A stretch of 64,000 bases of DNA, taken from Symsagittifera roscoffensis. Lineage: Eukaryota; Xenacoelomorpha; Acoela; Convolutidae. Every line of letters begins with the position of its first letter. Position 1 is the stretch's first letter. Below the pieces are notes generated by a model, which did not search any database, was not told the DNA's origin, and was given only the letters and a program-made list of their open reading frames with translations. The stretch covers positions 1-64,000 of the forward strand of contig NW_026970746.1 of NCBI RefSeq assembly GCF_963678635.1, written 5' to 3'. Below, one piece after another: positions 40,010 through 52,389 of the stretch. A program made the translations under genes and the position numbers.

Positions 40010-43000
40010 TTAACTCTGTTGAACAAGTTTCTCACCTGAATGTTCTTGTTCTTCTGCCTCAGTATCCTCCAGGACTTTCTTCAGCATGTCAACGGAGTTG
40101 CGGGCCGTGCCCCAACTTTCCTGTTCTAGCAGCCTCGGTTTGCAACAAGGTAGTAAGTCCACGTTAACCTTTTGCTCCCGGTTCCTGCAAAAGTTGTTAT
40201 GCAGACACAGGCTCACATTCCGTTCTAGGTCAGCTTGCAGGAGCTCTCCCTTTTCGACTTGGGTTTGACAAGGCGCTCCAGCTACTCGCTTCACCGCGGT
40301 GGTAACAACGTTCCTGTGCGTTAGGAAGGCTCTCCTATAGGCTCCAGCTCCTATATCTAGCTGGAAGGGTTGATAAGCTTCCGTATTCCTGGAAATATGA
40401 CGCTTCGCGTGTTCATACATCCATGACGTCATGACTGCCAGGAACCAAGGCATCAACCTCTGCCCGGCCCAAATTGCCTCAATGGCTCTATGTATCCTCA
40501 GAACCTTGCAGGTGGTTCTGAAAAGACCTAAGTTGTTGTTCAGTTTCATGTTACTCAGTTGTTCGGATGTCGGCACAGCCGTCTCCTGCTCACTCGTGCC
40601 CGCATTGGCTTCTAACCATCGTACCGCCAGCGTGGCACTAACCATCACAATCGACACTGGCTGGTTTTGGTCTGGCAACCCCGTGGAGTACAACTCCTCC
40701 ACGTCCCATACTAACACCAGATTCCCGCTGGGGGTACCATAACGTCTGCGCCAGACAGTGACAAGGATACTTCCCATGGGTCATTAAGATGTTCCTTCGA
40801 TTTCGGTACCCTGAAGCTCCTAGTAACGGTTCCACTTCTGTCTTAATCCGATATATGTCGTCTTTTTCATCAATGGTGGGGAAATTGGTGGGTAACGCTC
40901 CGCTCGCCTTCTTCCTCTGGAATTCACTCACATTACCCTCACTCAGACTCATGAAATCTTCACCCAATATGTCCTGCAACTTGCCTTCAGATCGCTTCGG
41001 GACGGCCCGAATAATCTTCGTCAGTAAATCATAAGACCTCTCTGACATACTGGCCAGCCTCACACATAATGGCCAGCCTCATACAGAGAAGAGTTGGTCG
41101 ACCAACACCTGCTGCATCCTCGCATCCATCACTACCATGTGCGTGGGGTATTTTCTGTTGCAATATGGTGCGGAGCTCGAAACCACCAGATATTTCGAGC
41201 CAGTAGGTCTATGATATGCCTCACTGTCTTTTAAGTTCATCTCGTTTTCTAGAATCTCTAGCCAACCTCCATTTTTCTGCTCCGTCTGCAACACTCCAGG
41301 GAACACTTCCACACTAAAGGACGTAACTAGGCCGTGGACACGCTCCAGGCGTTCTAACGATTCGATCGAGCTCGACATGCTGTAAAATCCCAAAGTAGTG
41401 ATCAATTTATCTTCCGTTACTCCGTGACAGTCTGCTATCAATTCTAACTTACTTTTGTCCGACATGCTTAACCTTCCATACAACTGAGGTATAGTTGGCA
41501 ATGTTGCTCACTCAGCATGTTCAGACAATGGCCCGTGCCACACACGTGCCCTTCTATTCCACAACTGGAATCTAGACAGGTGCCCTGTCTTAACCAATTA
41601 CTCGAAGAACTTACCTCGGAGGCCATTCTGCCATTCTGCTTCGTTACTTTCAGGGCCAGCCAATAATGTATCATGGCCAAATCACGTAGACTTGCGTCAT
41701 CATCCAAATCAAGCACACTAACCACCGTCATCGCAGATTAAACCGGCATTCGGGTGTGGACACCATGAAGGCTTCATGAGCTCCCACATGGTTACTAAGC
41801 TGGCCTCCAAGGGACCGTCCCACGAACCACATTCAAAGCTCACTTGCCCTTTAGCTCAGGAACCGAGGGTTTAACCACTCTTTCCTCCAAAATAATTCCT
41901 AACTTGGGTTGTTCCACCATCATCATGCCAGTTTCCTTGACTCGCTCGACCCAGAAATCAAGTATCATGACCTGCTCGTAGTCAAATGAGCCACCCTGGC
42001 TTCTTCGTCATCATAGGGACTATACGCCATCCCTGGTATGCCTGACAGTTGTTGGAGTGATTTCAGCTTCCCTAGGGTTGCATAATTTTTCTGTTCCCTG
42101 ACTGCCTCAATAGACTCACGGCTTATTTTCAACTCTTTGTTGGTGGCGTATCTTCTCACTTCCTCCAGCCTGCGATAGCTTTCTATATCATTAGTCTCTT
42201 TTCTCGGTATGAGCAGCGGCATGTCCTGATATAGCTCCAGGATAGCCCTTAGAATTTTTTGTTCATGATCACCTCCCCCTTGATGAATGGTTTTTACACA
42301 TTCTTCCAATACAGGGGTGGGGATGCGATCCACCTCGAACCTCACAAAGCAAAGCGCATCTTTGCGCTTAGTCCAGGCTATCGCGGAATCGTCTCTGCTA
42401 ATCAACACAGCAAGGCTTCCATCAGTTCCAGCTCCTGTTCCTTCAATTTTGAGTCATTATTGGCCTCGTACTCCGATCTCTTGACACCCATTAGGCACCA
42501 GGCCAGTCGCACCTGCAAGTCAGTTCCCGCACATGGGTAAGCCAGGCACGCTGCCACATTCGCCGTTGCATGCATGGTCTCGTCAAAGTATCTCTGGAGG
42601 GCCGCCCTCCATGAGATTTCTAACAATTTTTCGGGCCCGATCTCATTTGCCTTCAAGGACATCACACTGCCATATTCCTTCCGATTCAGATTAGAGTCCT
42701 CCGTCAGTTCCTTTAAGTACTCCTGCATGGCGTGTTTTTCGCTCCAGGCCATCAAGTGCCCTCTCGCTGAGTTTCTCGCCTTGAGCATCTCCACATAACC
42801 CCGGCGGGATCCCCATTAGGACTGAGTCGGGTACTGTGATCCGAATGCACTCAACCACGCCTAGTTGTCCCTCCAGTTTCATCCGGGCCACGTTCGTCCG
42901 CGAGGGTTTGTAGTCACCGAGCCCTCCAGATCCACACCGACTGATGACCTCCATTTCAAGCTTTGTATCCGCCAATGTCCGAGCATTTTTCTTTGACCTC

Positions 43001-45260
43001 GTGGCTGTTGAGGTCAAACCTGCCATTAACATTGGGGGTATTAATTTTTCTTTCTCTCACTCGGCCAACGCCGCACCATATCCCTGTCGAGTCTCACTTG
43101 GACGAGCTACTTTTGCCAACGAGGCCACTACTGCGTTTGCCTTCGACTTCACTACCTTCTGATTCATTATCTTGCACCCTGTTCTCCCCTTCAATCTCTC
43201 CAGCCCTTTCTTGGCTCGCCTGACGGGTAATTTTCTCATAACCTGATTTTCATTGGCACTGTCCTCCGAAACTGTCTCGGTCAGAACGTCAGACTCCGCG
43301 GAGCTCAAAAGTTCCCCTAAAACCTCGCGCATGATGGGTTGGTTCAACCCCACCTTCATTACGGATTGCGTCCCTTATCCGCGTATCTTGTCCCATGTCC
43401 TCTCCTTGAAGGTTTTTCGGTTCCAGGTCACTCCCGCTTTCCGTTCAAGTTCGCTCAGGTATCTCTACCTTTCCTCTTCAGGCAATGTGCCCAGGAAGGG
43501 TACCCTGATTGTCTCGTCGATTCTTCTCCTCCCAGGTGACTCATGGAGCAGTTTCTGCGTATCCCTACTCCTGTTTTCCACTGCCAGGCCTATCGAATCC
43601 ACTGGGGACAGACTGGCTGGCGCCTCCTTTGTAGAGGACATGAAAGACGATGGTGTCATTAACAATAGATGTCCATCGACGTCGCCGTCGTCGTCGTCTT
43701 TACTGAATTGATATTCCAGCAAGCACCTTTCTAACGCACCTTGTCTTTCTTTTCATCCATAGGGTCGTCATCCTGGTCCATCTGATCATCGTCATTAGTG
43801 TCTGTATTCGGTGTAGGTCCCGAAAGACATTGGCGCATGTCTATGACCGAGTCTGGCCGCGCCGGTACGGTCAGATCCCCCGCGTGGTAGAACAACTCGT
43901 CGGCTGGTGTGTACACATTACTCCACACGTCGGAGGAAACTTCAGGTTTTCTCGAGGGTGGCGCTTTAATCTTTTTTAGGCTCCACGCATCAGGATAACA
44001 AAAATCAAAGGTGTGCATCGCTGCCACATTCCAACTGATGAAGCGCGGCTCCATCCCTTCACTCCATTTCTGCATTCTCTTTTCCGCATCACGGGCGGCT
44101 CCAATACGAGGGGCAACAACAGGAGATGTGAGTCCCAGCAGCATTTCCCTTATCGGCGGGTATTGCGGACATTGGCTTGGCAGTGGCCTAGATACAGCCA
44201 GCAATGCATACTGATTTTGCTTGACGTGTGCATACGCTTCGGCCAAGCCGGGACCCTCATCGCCTCTCCCCGTGTCTTTCACCACTGGTCGCAAAATCCA
44301 GAGCTTGCGGTTAAAATAGATATGAGAATGGTCTACATCGCCCATACGGCACTTAGAACTGTTGTTAAAGTCCATCAAATTCCATCCTGGCTCTGCTATT
44401 CGCCCGAACAATCTATCGTCACTGGTCAGTCCTTTCAGTTCCTTCTGTTCCACCCAATTTAACACGGAGCAGTCTACAACTGAGACTAAATTTACGTACA
44501 ACAACGAATTCATGTACGCTTTCACTTGTACGTCTGGAAACGCCTATGTCATCACCGGTCCGTACACCACCGTGACGAACTCCCTTAGTCCATGGACCAG
44601 AACCAGCGGATCGGTCCGCATCATTACAGCCAGATCCGTTAGCAAAGGCATGCCACAATACTTTTTACACTCATTCACTCCCGATGCAGGCTTGTCCTCT
44701 CCTCTGACACTCATATTCTGTTGTAGGAGGTACTGGAGCAAGAGTATCCTCCAATCCTTCATCTCCAGATATGACGCAGTTTCCAACTGCGCGTTGAATT
44801 CACGACTCGCTCCCTGCAGCTATTCGAGGTAACGCAAAAGCTCGATTAAATCGCCCAACCGACCATATGTCATGGGTGAAGAGTCCATCCAGTCTCAGAT
44901 CCGCCAACGATTCGGTGAAGAGATTTGCGGGTCCCTTCAGGAAGTTCTCATGACCAAACGTCACATACAATGCCAATACCAGCCCAATTGACAGTTTTCG
45001 GATGTCTTTGACGAAGCTCGCGATCGGATTCCTGGAAGCCCTGGGGTAACACGTAGACAAGATGGCGTCAGATCTCCCATATTGTGCTATCGTGGCCGAA
45101 ATATCTGCCTGAAACCTATCTAGCGACATCTTGTTCACATCTTGCATCAATTGCAGCATCATGCCTCCGGCTAGCTCCTGTTCCTTGAACATATTTTTCA
45201 AGTATCCGTGTATCCCTTTGATCACAGCTGGAGCGTGCTCAAAACCGTCTTCTCCCAAGG
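40010..45260 (-). pseudogene. 3' region of gypsy-like element, unassigned
   Basis: Minus-strand coding-type sequence covers most of this 5.2 kb in several frames. Segments with protein-like composition include 'MPWFLAVMTSWMYEHAKRHI' near 40400, 'CRMGDVDHSHIYFNRKLWIL' near 44310, 'GMPLLTDLAVMMRTDPLVLV' near 44620 and 'DLRLDGLFTHDIWSVGRFNR' near 44860. No transmembrane or envelope-fusion pattern is evident. I do not recognise a domain. It follows the SGNH-like stretch without a break in strand or composition, so it is probably part of the same large open region of the element. Many breaks. Confidence 0.55.
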
Positions 45261-45446
45261 CTTACACTCTCGGTGATAAATACAACCATGAATTGGTATA
45301 TGGCTTCGTCCTCAAGGCCAGTGCCATGAGGTCCTTTTCCGCTGATGTCAGATTTTTTTCTGACCGTCCTCCCCTGCGCGTTCCTAGCATAATCCATTTG
45401 TCTAAACTAGAAGTTATTCACCGCCTGTTGCACCAACAACTGATCG

Positions 45447-46090
45447 TCATCCACTCAGATGACTCAGTTTCAGTAACCTGGCAAAGTTGGACAGTTCCAA
45501 CCCCAGGACTTCGTCCAGCACCACCCGAGTTGTACTGCAATTCTTGAACCCCTGGATGTTGTTCGAAATTTCAGCCCAGGCAGCAGGGAGTTCCAACCGA
45601 AGTGGATAAAAGTTGTTGGGGTCAACGATCTTGTTCGGCGTGGGTATGATCACATTGAATCGTCCTTCCGCTAATGTGGTAACCATCGTGTATAATAGTT
45701 GCAAGGGCTCTGGTAATGTGGCATATCCAAGTGACAACACAAAAATTATCTTCACCACGTTCCTAGTGTACTGTCGCTGCACTATTGATTCCACCTCAGT
45801 CATGGCCTAAAGTAAAGTCATGATCGCATCTCCCATGATCTCATTACTGGGAATCGATCCATCCGTCAGACGGGATAACAACGCTCTACTCTGCAGGTGA
45901 TCATTCGAGCCAGCAATTATTATCACCTGTGGGTCCATGCTGACCGTCCTCTGCACGCTTATCGTCAAGCCCACTGATTGTCCCCAGTCCAATTTAGGCA
46001 CTGTCAAGAAAATCACATAGGGCCAAAAGAAAGAACGAGGCGTATATAGATAATCTGAACTGGCCACTATCAGGTTATTGGCGGCGTTGA
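45447..46090 (-). pseudogene. SGNH-hydrolase-like stretch in gypsy-like element
   Basis: On the minus strand near 46070 there is 'NNLIVASSDYLYTP', then 'PQVIIIAGSNDHLQSRALL' near 45930, then 'VVKIIFVLSLGYATLPEPLQ' and 'VIIPTPNKIVDPNNFYPLR'. A hydrophobic strand ending in a Ser-Asp block, a GxND block about 50 residues later, and a later strand with Asp form the block I / III / V layout of SGNH (GDSL) esterases. The usual GDS and DxxH are not exact, so this is a hypothesis. Broken, a few breaks. Confidence 0.4.
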
Positions 46091-46152
46091 TGTCTAGGGG
46101 ATCATAGGCTGCAAACAGACTGTCTAGGGGATCATAGGCTGCAAATGCTGTC

Positions 46153-46923
46153 TTAAAGCTTACATCCGCAGTTATTGGTATAGCGCAAGTACGTTCCGTG
46201 AGTATGAAATCGCTGTCCGTGACGACGACATTGTTTGAATAGTGTTTTTTTTCTTAGCATTTTTGCCCTCCGTTTCCAGCTCTCCGGTTTCCCTCGGCGA
46301 TTTAAGTTTTTATTCTTCAAATTTTTGGTACGGGTGAGTCTTTCCCCCACTCCCCGGACAAAAATATCCAAGGATGTCCCCGTTGATTGCCCAAAATCGA
46401 GCAGATCGAGATTGGATTCTGGAACGCGTAAGGGACCATCTGAAGCGACCCAGTTGGACTCAGTTTTGTCGCGACTGATATACTTGATGTTGTTTCGGTC
46501 AACCCCTTGAATCGTCAAGTTGGTCTCTCTCGGGTCTGCTGGCAGATCATGGAGCCATTCGAGTACTCGCAGGTTTGTCAGTTCTTGATCATGCTTCTGC
46601 TCAATCTCCGGTTCGAACTCCACTTCCGGTTCAGAGCAATCGTCGATCCAATCCTGTTCTGTGTCGATGACTAGATCGGTCTGTTGTGGCACCACCACTT
46701 CGTCCAGTCCCACTAGCGAGTCCATCATGTCGCTCAAAACTATCCTGTCTATGACAAAACACTGGCCATACGGATTGTACTTCTTCTTGCCTTTCGCTCT
46801 TTTGCTCTGACGTGTTTCCATGGTGAGGGGAAAGTCAGGCCGTACTCCTTTGTCAACTTCAATTTGTTCTGGGAAGTCCCAGTCCTCTTCGGCATAAGGA
46901 AGAGTTTCGTCGTCCACCTCCAC
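46153..46923 (-). pseudogene. Acidic extension after integrase, gypsy-like element
   Basis: A 256-codon minus-strand frame. The N-terminal half is strongly acidic (DETLPYAEEDWDFPEQIEVD; repeated Asp/Glu runs). A basic patch follows near the C-terminus (RKTLFKQCRRHGQRFHTHG), then a Cys-containing end (YTNNCGCKL). It continues the region that begins with the integrase C-terminus at 46936-47136. No known domain. Possibly a linker of the polyprotein. It has no chromodomain pattern that I can see. Confidence 0.5.
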
Positions 46924-46935
46924 CCGCTCGGTTAA

Positions 46936-48245
46936 TTACAGGTCCAGTGGTAGATCGCAATTATCTACCACCTCATTCACGTCGCTTTTGTCGCGCGTGC
47001 CTCTTTCATTCACCTCGCAGGCAGGATCCACTATCGAATAGTCTCCCTTGTGCATGTCAGCTGGGATACACCAGTCCTCTGATGAGGCATTGTGTGGCTT
47101 GATGTTTTCGTAATGAGCCGCTCGTCCGGTGCTCAATCTCTAAAAACAACCTCCTTCGTGTACTTCAGGTATTTGGAATGGACTACGCCATTTTTTTTAG
47201 TAATTTTTGGTTCCTTTTGGTGGAACTACTTCCTGGTACAACCAGACATAATCTCCGACCGAGTAAGCCTTTGCATTCGCGGTCTTTTTATCAAATCTCT
47301 TTTTCTGTCTAAATTTGCGGCTGTTGCGTGTTTCTCCTGCATAAATCATTGAGGTCCTGCTGTCTTCTAACTACATCACGCACGTACGTTTGCGGTGCTG
47401 TTTTCTTTCCTTCGTACTCAGGGTAGAAGAGTGTTACTGTAAGTGCTTTCTGGTGGGCAGTTAGCATCATATGCGGACTTATTCCCGTGGTGGAATGTTC
47501 TGTGCTGGTATAAGCGCCCATCAATTGCGGCAAGTGTCTATCCCAGTCATCGATGTAGCGTGAGCAATAAACTCTCAACATGGGCACCAACAAGCGTCTT
47601 TGCTTTTCAACTAGGCCATTCGTTTTTGGGTGATACGTGGTCGAGTGGGCCTGTGCCACCTGAGACTTCTTCATTAACTCCTTTGTGAGATCACCCACGA
47701 ATGCTTTGCCATTGTCTGATTGGAATGTGATGGGGCAGCCGTGTCACGCTATCCATTCATTTATCAAATGATCGCACGTTTCTTCCGCTGATAATGTCAT
47801 GCAGGGTGCTGCCTCTGCGTATTTCGTGAAATGATCAACCAATACCAGCACTTGATTGTAGCCCGTGGCTGCCATGCATATCTTCTGTTAATCAATTTGT
47901 AGCACCTCGTTGAACCCTGATGACTCTATTGACTGCAGGGGGAACCTCAGTTCCCTGGAACCATTCGCCTGTTGACACGACAAGCTTGTAGAGATTGATT
48001 TTTCACAGGCCTTCTTTAAGCGAGGCCATTCGAATCGTTTCTGTATCCTGTTGTAAACTTTTTCCACGCCTTGATGGGCTATATGATCATGTGAAGGAAA
48101 TAGCAGTTCGGTCTGGTACAACTGAGGTAACACTATTGAATTATTTTTGTAAAGTATTTTGTCCTCTTCCTTGCGTTTACAGGCCACAATTCCGTCTTTG
48201 TTCAAGTACAGCAAACCTTTTCTCTTCAGATAAAATTGCTTCAAG
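46936..48245 (-). pseudogene. Integrase region of gypsy-like element
   Basis: From about 48245 downward: the zinc-binding domain ('LLFPSHDHIAHQGVEKVYNR' with His-His, then 'SLSCQQANGSRELRFPLQSI' in the Cys part), the catalytic-core entry 'GFNEVLQID', core C-terminal part 'AQAHSTTYHPKTNGLVEKQR' containing the Glu of the DDE triad, then 'GISPHMMLTAHQ', and the C-terminal domain end 'RAAHYENIKPHN', typical of Ty3/gypsy integrase. Several breaks. It lies after the RNase H spacer and before the acidic extension. Confidence 0.85.
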
Positions 48246-48249
48246 ATCT

Positions 48250-49490
48250 TAAAGCTGTCTTCCTCTAGATCTCCTTTGTCAAGTGCTCCATACTCGATCT
48301 AATTCTTTAGATTGCTCGTCATTCTATCATTTCGTTGCTCCCTTATGAGATCCGACAGCCGGTACCAGGCTCTCAGATACTTCTTCACTACGTTTTTTTG
48401 CCCGCTTATTATCTACGGGGCATGGGCATCATCCATCAAATTGACACACCAATCTTATTCAAAAGTGTTGCTTCCTGCACAGATGGTTCCAGGTTGGTAC
48501 GGACGACCGTAGCATGTGGAAGTAATCTGGTTGGACGTTTCGACGCTGCTATTAGTTCAAGCTCATCTGCAGCATTGTCCACAGCAGTGCCCTCCTCATC
48601 GGAGGTATACATGTCTCTGTCCGGGTCCTGATGCATTTCCCGATCCAACCCGCGCTGTTTCCATTCCACTAACAAGGAATGAATCGCAATCTCCGAGACA
48701 TCAGAATTGGAAGTAGTTTCCGACTTAATCTCCCAGGGCTGAGTCCTGGAGTCATCACTCGAGCCGGTGGAATCTACATCAATATACTCCAGCTTGTCAG
48801 TGATGTTTCTCGACTCCGGACAAAATTCTGCCCCTTGGTCGCTTCGAATTCGACTCCCCGGACAAGTCTTTCTGTCCGGGCAAGAAAACCCATGACTCCG
48901 CGGACAATGTCTCGTCTCCAGATGAATTTTCCGAGCACGGCTCGTACTCTTCTTTTGCCTCGGTGAATTGAACTTTTCTCGTCACGCTGGATTTTGACTT
49001 AACCTTGGCTTACTCAGTGGTTTGGACGTTGGTTGCTTCCCTAAGTTCCGTGTAGGAAGACCTCAACAAGACATCCTTGGGCTTCGAGTTAGCTAGCTGG
49101 TTCACTATCGACCGGCAGTCCCGTACAACATCCCGACTCCGGATGGTTACCCTCCTTTTCTCCGTTCTTTCAGTGATGATCAACCGCTGCATGGTCTCCA
49201 TCCACTCATGATCATGCCGTTCAACCTCTCTGTCTAGCAAGTCACGGAGTTTCAACATGACATCCGTTGCCACGTCAACAGTCTTGTTCAGTAGGGCTAT
49301 GCTGCTGATGTTCAGTCTAGTCAGTTCTTGTTGAACCAGGTTTGATCGAACCAGCAAGTCCAAGGGGATCGGATCACCTTTCGATTACATTTTTATCTCC
49401 GCAGCCGCATCCACGGGAAGTTCGGGTTGTCCTGGTAAGGGGTGCCCTGACTTGTCAAGCCATCTGGTGAGTGGCAGTTCGTCGTAGGTT
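48250..49490 (-). pseudogene. Spacer between RNase H and integrase
   Basis: About 1.2 kb of minus-strand coding-type sequence that matches neither RNase H nor integrase. It includes a predicted helical, coiled-coil-like part (SNLVQQELTRLNISSIALLN and following, 49010-49363), an acidic Ser-rich part (48797-48985) and 'DPDRDMYTSDEEGTAVDNAA' near 48610. Ty3/gypsy elements usually pass from RNase H to the zinc domain of integrase over a shorter tether. Function unknown. Confidence 0.45.
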
Positions 49491-50643
49491 TCTTTGTTCA
49501 GGAATGAAAATCCATCCTTGATCTCCGCTTGGCTGGCCTGCTCTCTTCTTGTTGCTCATAGAAATCCGTTTTTTTTTTGCTAAGACTATCGGCATTCTGG
49601 TGCTTGTCACGGGTTTGATGATCTATGATCATGTGGTATTCGTCAAGGCGCACAATCCAACGACCAATATAGCTTTGGTTCATTGAATATGTTTTCAGCC
49701 AGGCAAAAGCACGATTGTCCACACGCAACTTGAAGGGAGCACTCCCTAAGAAGGTTCTGTATTTTTCCATGAAAGTGATCACCGCAAACATCTCCGCTTT
49801 TGGTGCAACGTACTTCATTTCAGTGTCGCTCAGTACCTTACTTCCATATGTTTTTGGTCGGAGAACGGTTTTCCCGTTTCACTCTTTTTCTTGGTGAAGT
49901 ACAAGAGTTGTTAGTGCCAGATATCGCAACCACTGATGCGTCCGTGTCTAACACGAACATCCTGTTTTTTATCGGCATGCCGAGGACTGGAAACTCGCAA
50001 TTTTCGCGCTTAATTTTCTCAAAGGAGACCTGAGCATTGTCAGTTCAGCAGAATTTCCTGCCTTTATTTCGCGTCAATTTCTGCATGGGGTATATTTTGT
50101 CAGCATACCCTTTGATACACTCTCGGTAGTAGTTAGCGAATCCGAGGAAGCTCATCAGTTGCGAGTCGGTCTTCGGTGCTTTTCATGTCAACATATCTTC
50201 AACCGCTTCGAGATCTGGTCTGACCCCGTGTTTATCTACAAGGCGGCTCAGATACTTGATTGAGTCTCTCAAAAGTTCGCACTTTGAAGGCTTGCACTTC
50301 AGACCCGCTTGTTTCATGCAACTAAAGACCTCATCTAACCTCCTTATATGGTCCACCAGCGTTGATGTCGCAATGACAACGTCATTAACGTAACACATTA
50401 TGAGGTTGCCATACTTTTTAGTTTCATTCGTGAGTGCCTGAGCCATTAATCGTTGGAACGTAGCCGTCGCATAGTCCAAACGGCATTCTTTTCCACTGGT
50501 ACATCCCCAGTTCGCACACAAAGTCTGTCTTCTCTCGATCCTGTTTTCTGAGGGGCACTCACCAGAACGCAGAGCCCAAATCCAGCGTCGTGAAGAGTTT
50601 TGCATCTCCTAACTTGAAAAGGCTCTCGTCGAAGCTTCTTCAA
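49121..50643 (-). repeat. Tandem duplication in pol, unit 1 (RT/RNase H)
   Basis: A 1.5 kb segment repeated at 50661-52184. It includes an RNase H stretch (PKAEMFAVITFMEKYRTFLG, 'VDNRAFAWLKTYSMNQSYIG', 'DKHQNADSLS') at 49560-49818 and an RT stretch (CRLDYATATFQRLM, 'HIRRLDEVFSCMKQAGLKCK') at 50183-50605. Divergence to unit 2 is uneven: several percent in the RNase H half, about 1% in the RT half by eye. Confidence 0.85.
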
Positions 50644-50660
50644 AGCTCCCGTCGAAGTCG

Positions 50661-52184
50661 CGTACAATTACCCGACTCCGGATGGTTACCAGCCTTTTCT
50701 CCGTTCTTTCAGTGATGGTCAACCGCTGTGGATGGTCTCCATCTACTCATGATCATGCCGTTCAACCTCTCTATCTAGCAAGTCACGGAGTTTCAACATG
50801 ACATCCGTTGCCACGTTAACAGTCTTGTTCAGTAGGGCTATGCTGTTGATGCCCAGCCTGGTCAGTTCTTGTTGAACCAGGTTTGATCAAACCAGCAAGT
50901 TCAAGGGGATCGGATCACCTTTCGATAACATTTTTATCTCCGCAGCTGCTTCCACGGGAAGTTCGGGATGTCCTGGTATGGGGTGCCCTGACTTGTCAAG
51001 GCATCTGATGAGTGGCAGTTCGCCGTAGGTTTCTTTGTCCAGGAATGAAAATCCAACCTTGATCTCCGCTTGGCTGGCCTGCTCTCTTCTATCCGCTCAT
51101 AAAATTCCGTCTTTTTGCTGAGACTATCGGCATTCTGGTGCTTGTCACGGGTTCGGTGATCTATGATCATGTGGTATCCGTCAAGGCGCACGATCCAACG
51201 ACCAATATAGCTTTGGTTCATTGAATAGGTTTTCAGCCAGGCAAAAGCACGATTGTCCACACGCAACTTGAATGGAGCTCTCCCTAAGAAGGCTCTGTGT
51301 TTTTCCACGAAAGTGATCACTGCAAACATCTCCCTCCGCTTTTGGTGCACCGTACTTCATTTCAGTGTCACTCAGTACCGTACTTCCATAGGCTAATGGT
51401 GGGAGAACGGTTCTCCCGTTCCACTCTTTTTTCTTGGTGAAGTACAAGAGTTGTTGGTGCCCGATATCGCAACCACTGATGCGTCCGTGTCTAACACGAA
51501 CATCCTGTTTTTTGTCGGCATGCCGAGGACTGGAAACTCGCAATTTTCGCGCTTAATTTTCTCAAAGGAGACCTGAGCATTGTCAGTTCAGCAGAATTTC
51601 CTGCCTTTATTTCGCGTCAATTTCTGCATGGGGTATATTTTGTCAGCATACCCTTTGATACACTCTCGGTAGTAGTTAGCGAATCCGAGGAAGCTCATCA
51701 GTTGCGAGTCGGTCTTCGGTGCTTTTCATGTCAACACATCTTCAACCGCTTCGAGATCTGGTCTGACCCCGTGTTTATCTACAAGGCGGCCCAGATACTT
51801 GATTGAGTCTCTCAAAAGTTCGCACTTTGAAGGCTTGCACTTCAGACCCGCTTGTTTCATGCAACTAAAGACCTCATCTAACCTCCTTATATGGTCCACC
51901 AGCGTTGATGTCGCAATGACAACGTCATTAACGTAACACATTATGAGGTTGCCATACTTTTTAGTTTCATTCGTGAGTGCCTGAGCCATTAATCGTTGGA
52001 ACGTAGCCGTCGCATAGTCCAAACGGCATTCTTTTCCACTGGTACTTCCCCAGTTCGCACACAAAGTCTGTCTTCTCTCGATCCTGTTTTCTGAGGGGCA
52101 CTCACCAGAACACAGAGCCCAAATCCAGCGTCGTGAAGAGTTTTGCATCTCCTAACTTGAAAAGGCCCTCGTCGAAGCTTCTTT
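50661..52184 (-). repeat. Tandem duplication in pol, unit 2 (RT/RNase H)
   Basis: Second unit, with RNase H sequence at 50934-51350 and RT sequence at 51726-52148. In minus-strand reading this unit comes first, directly after the protease region. Each unit holds the same RT and RNase H parts, so the element now carries two partial copies of both. Each unit is itself broken in a few places. Confidence 0.85.
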
Positions 52185-52389
52185 CTTCGTTGTATCATCA
52201 CCGTGGTTGCCTCTGAGTTCATTACACACACACAATCCGCTCTGAGTGAGTGAGAAGCTTTTTCCTGATATGGCTGAGCTTTTACTGTTGGAATTTGGAG
52301 CCAGACACCCCTGTCTGCTGTTGCTAAGCTCATTTTGTTTCCTCATCCTAAATTTCGCTATTAGAACCTGATGTGGGTTTTACCTAACC

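Noticed and set aside
43253-43711. 152-codon plus-strand frame
   Set aside because: Antisense to continuous minus-strand coding-type sequence of the gypsy-like element.
40010-47136. Envelope gene for the gypsy-like element
   Set aside because: I looked for a signal peptide, Cys-rich ectodomain, fusion peptide and membrane anchor and saw none.
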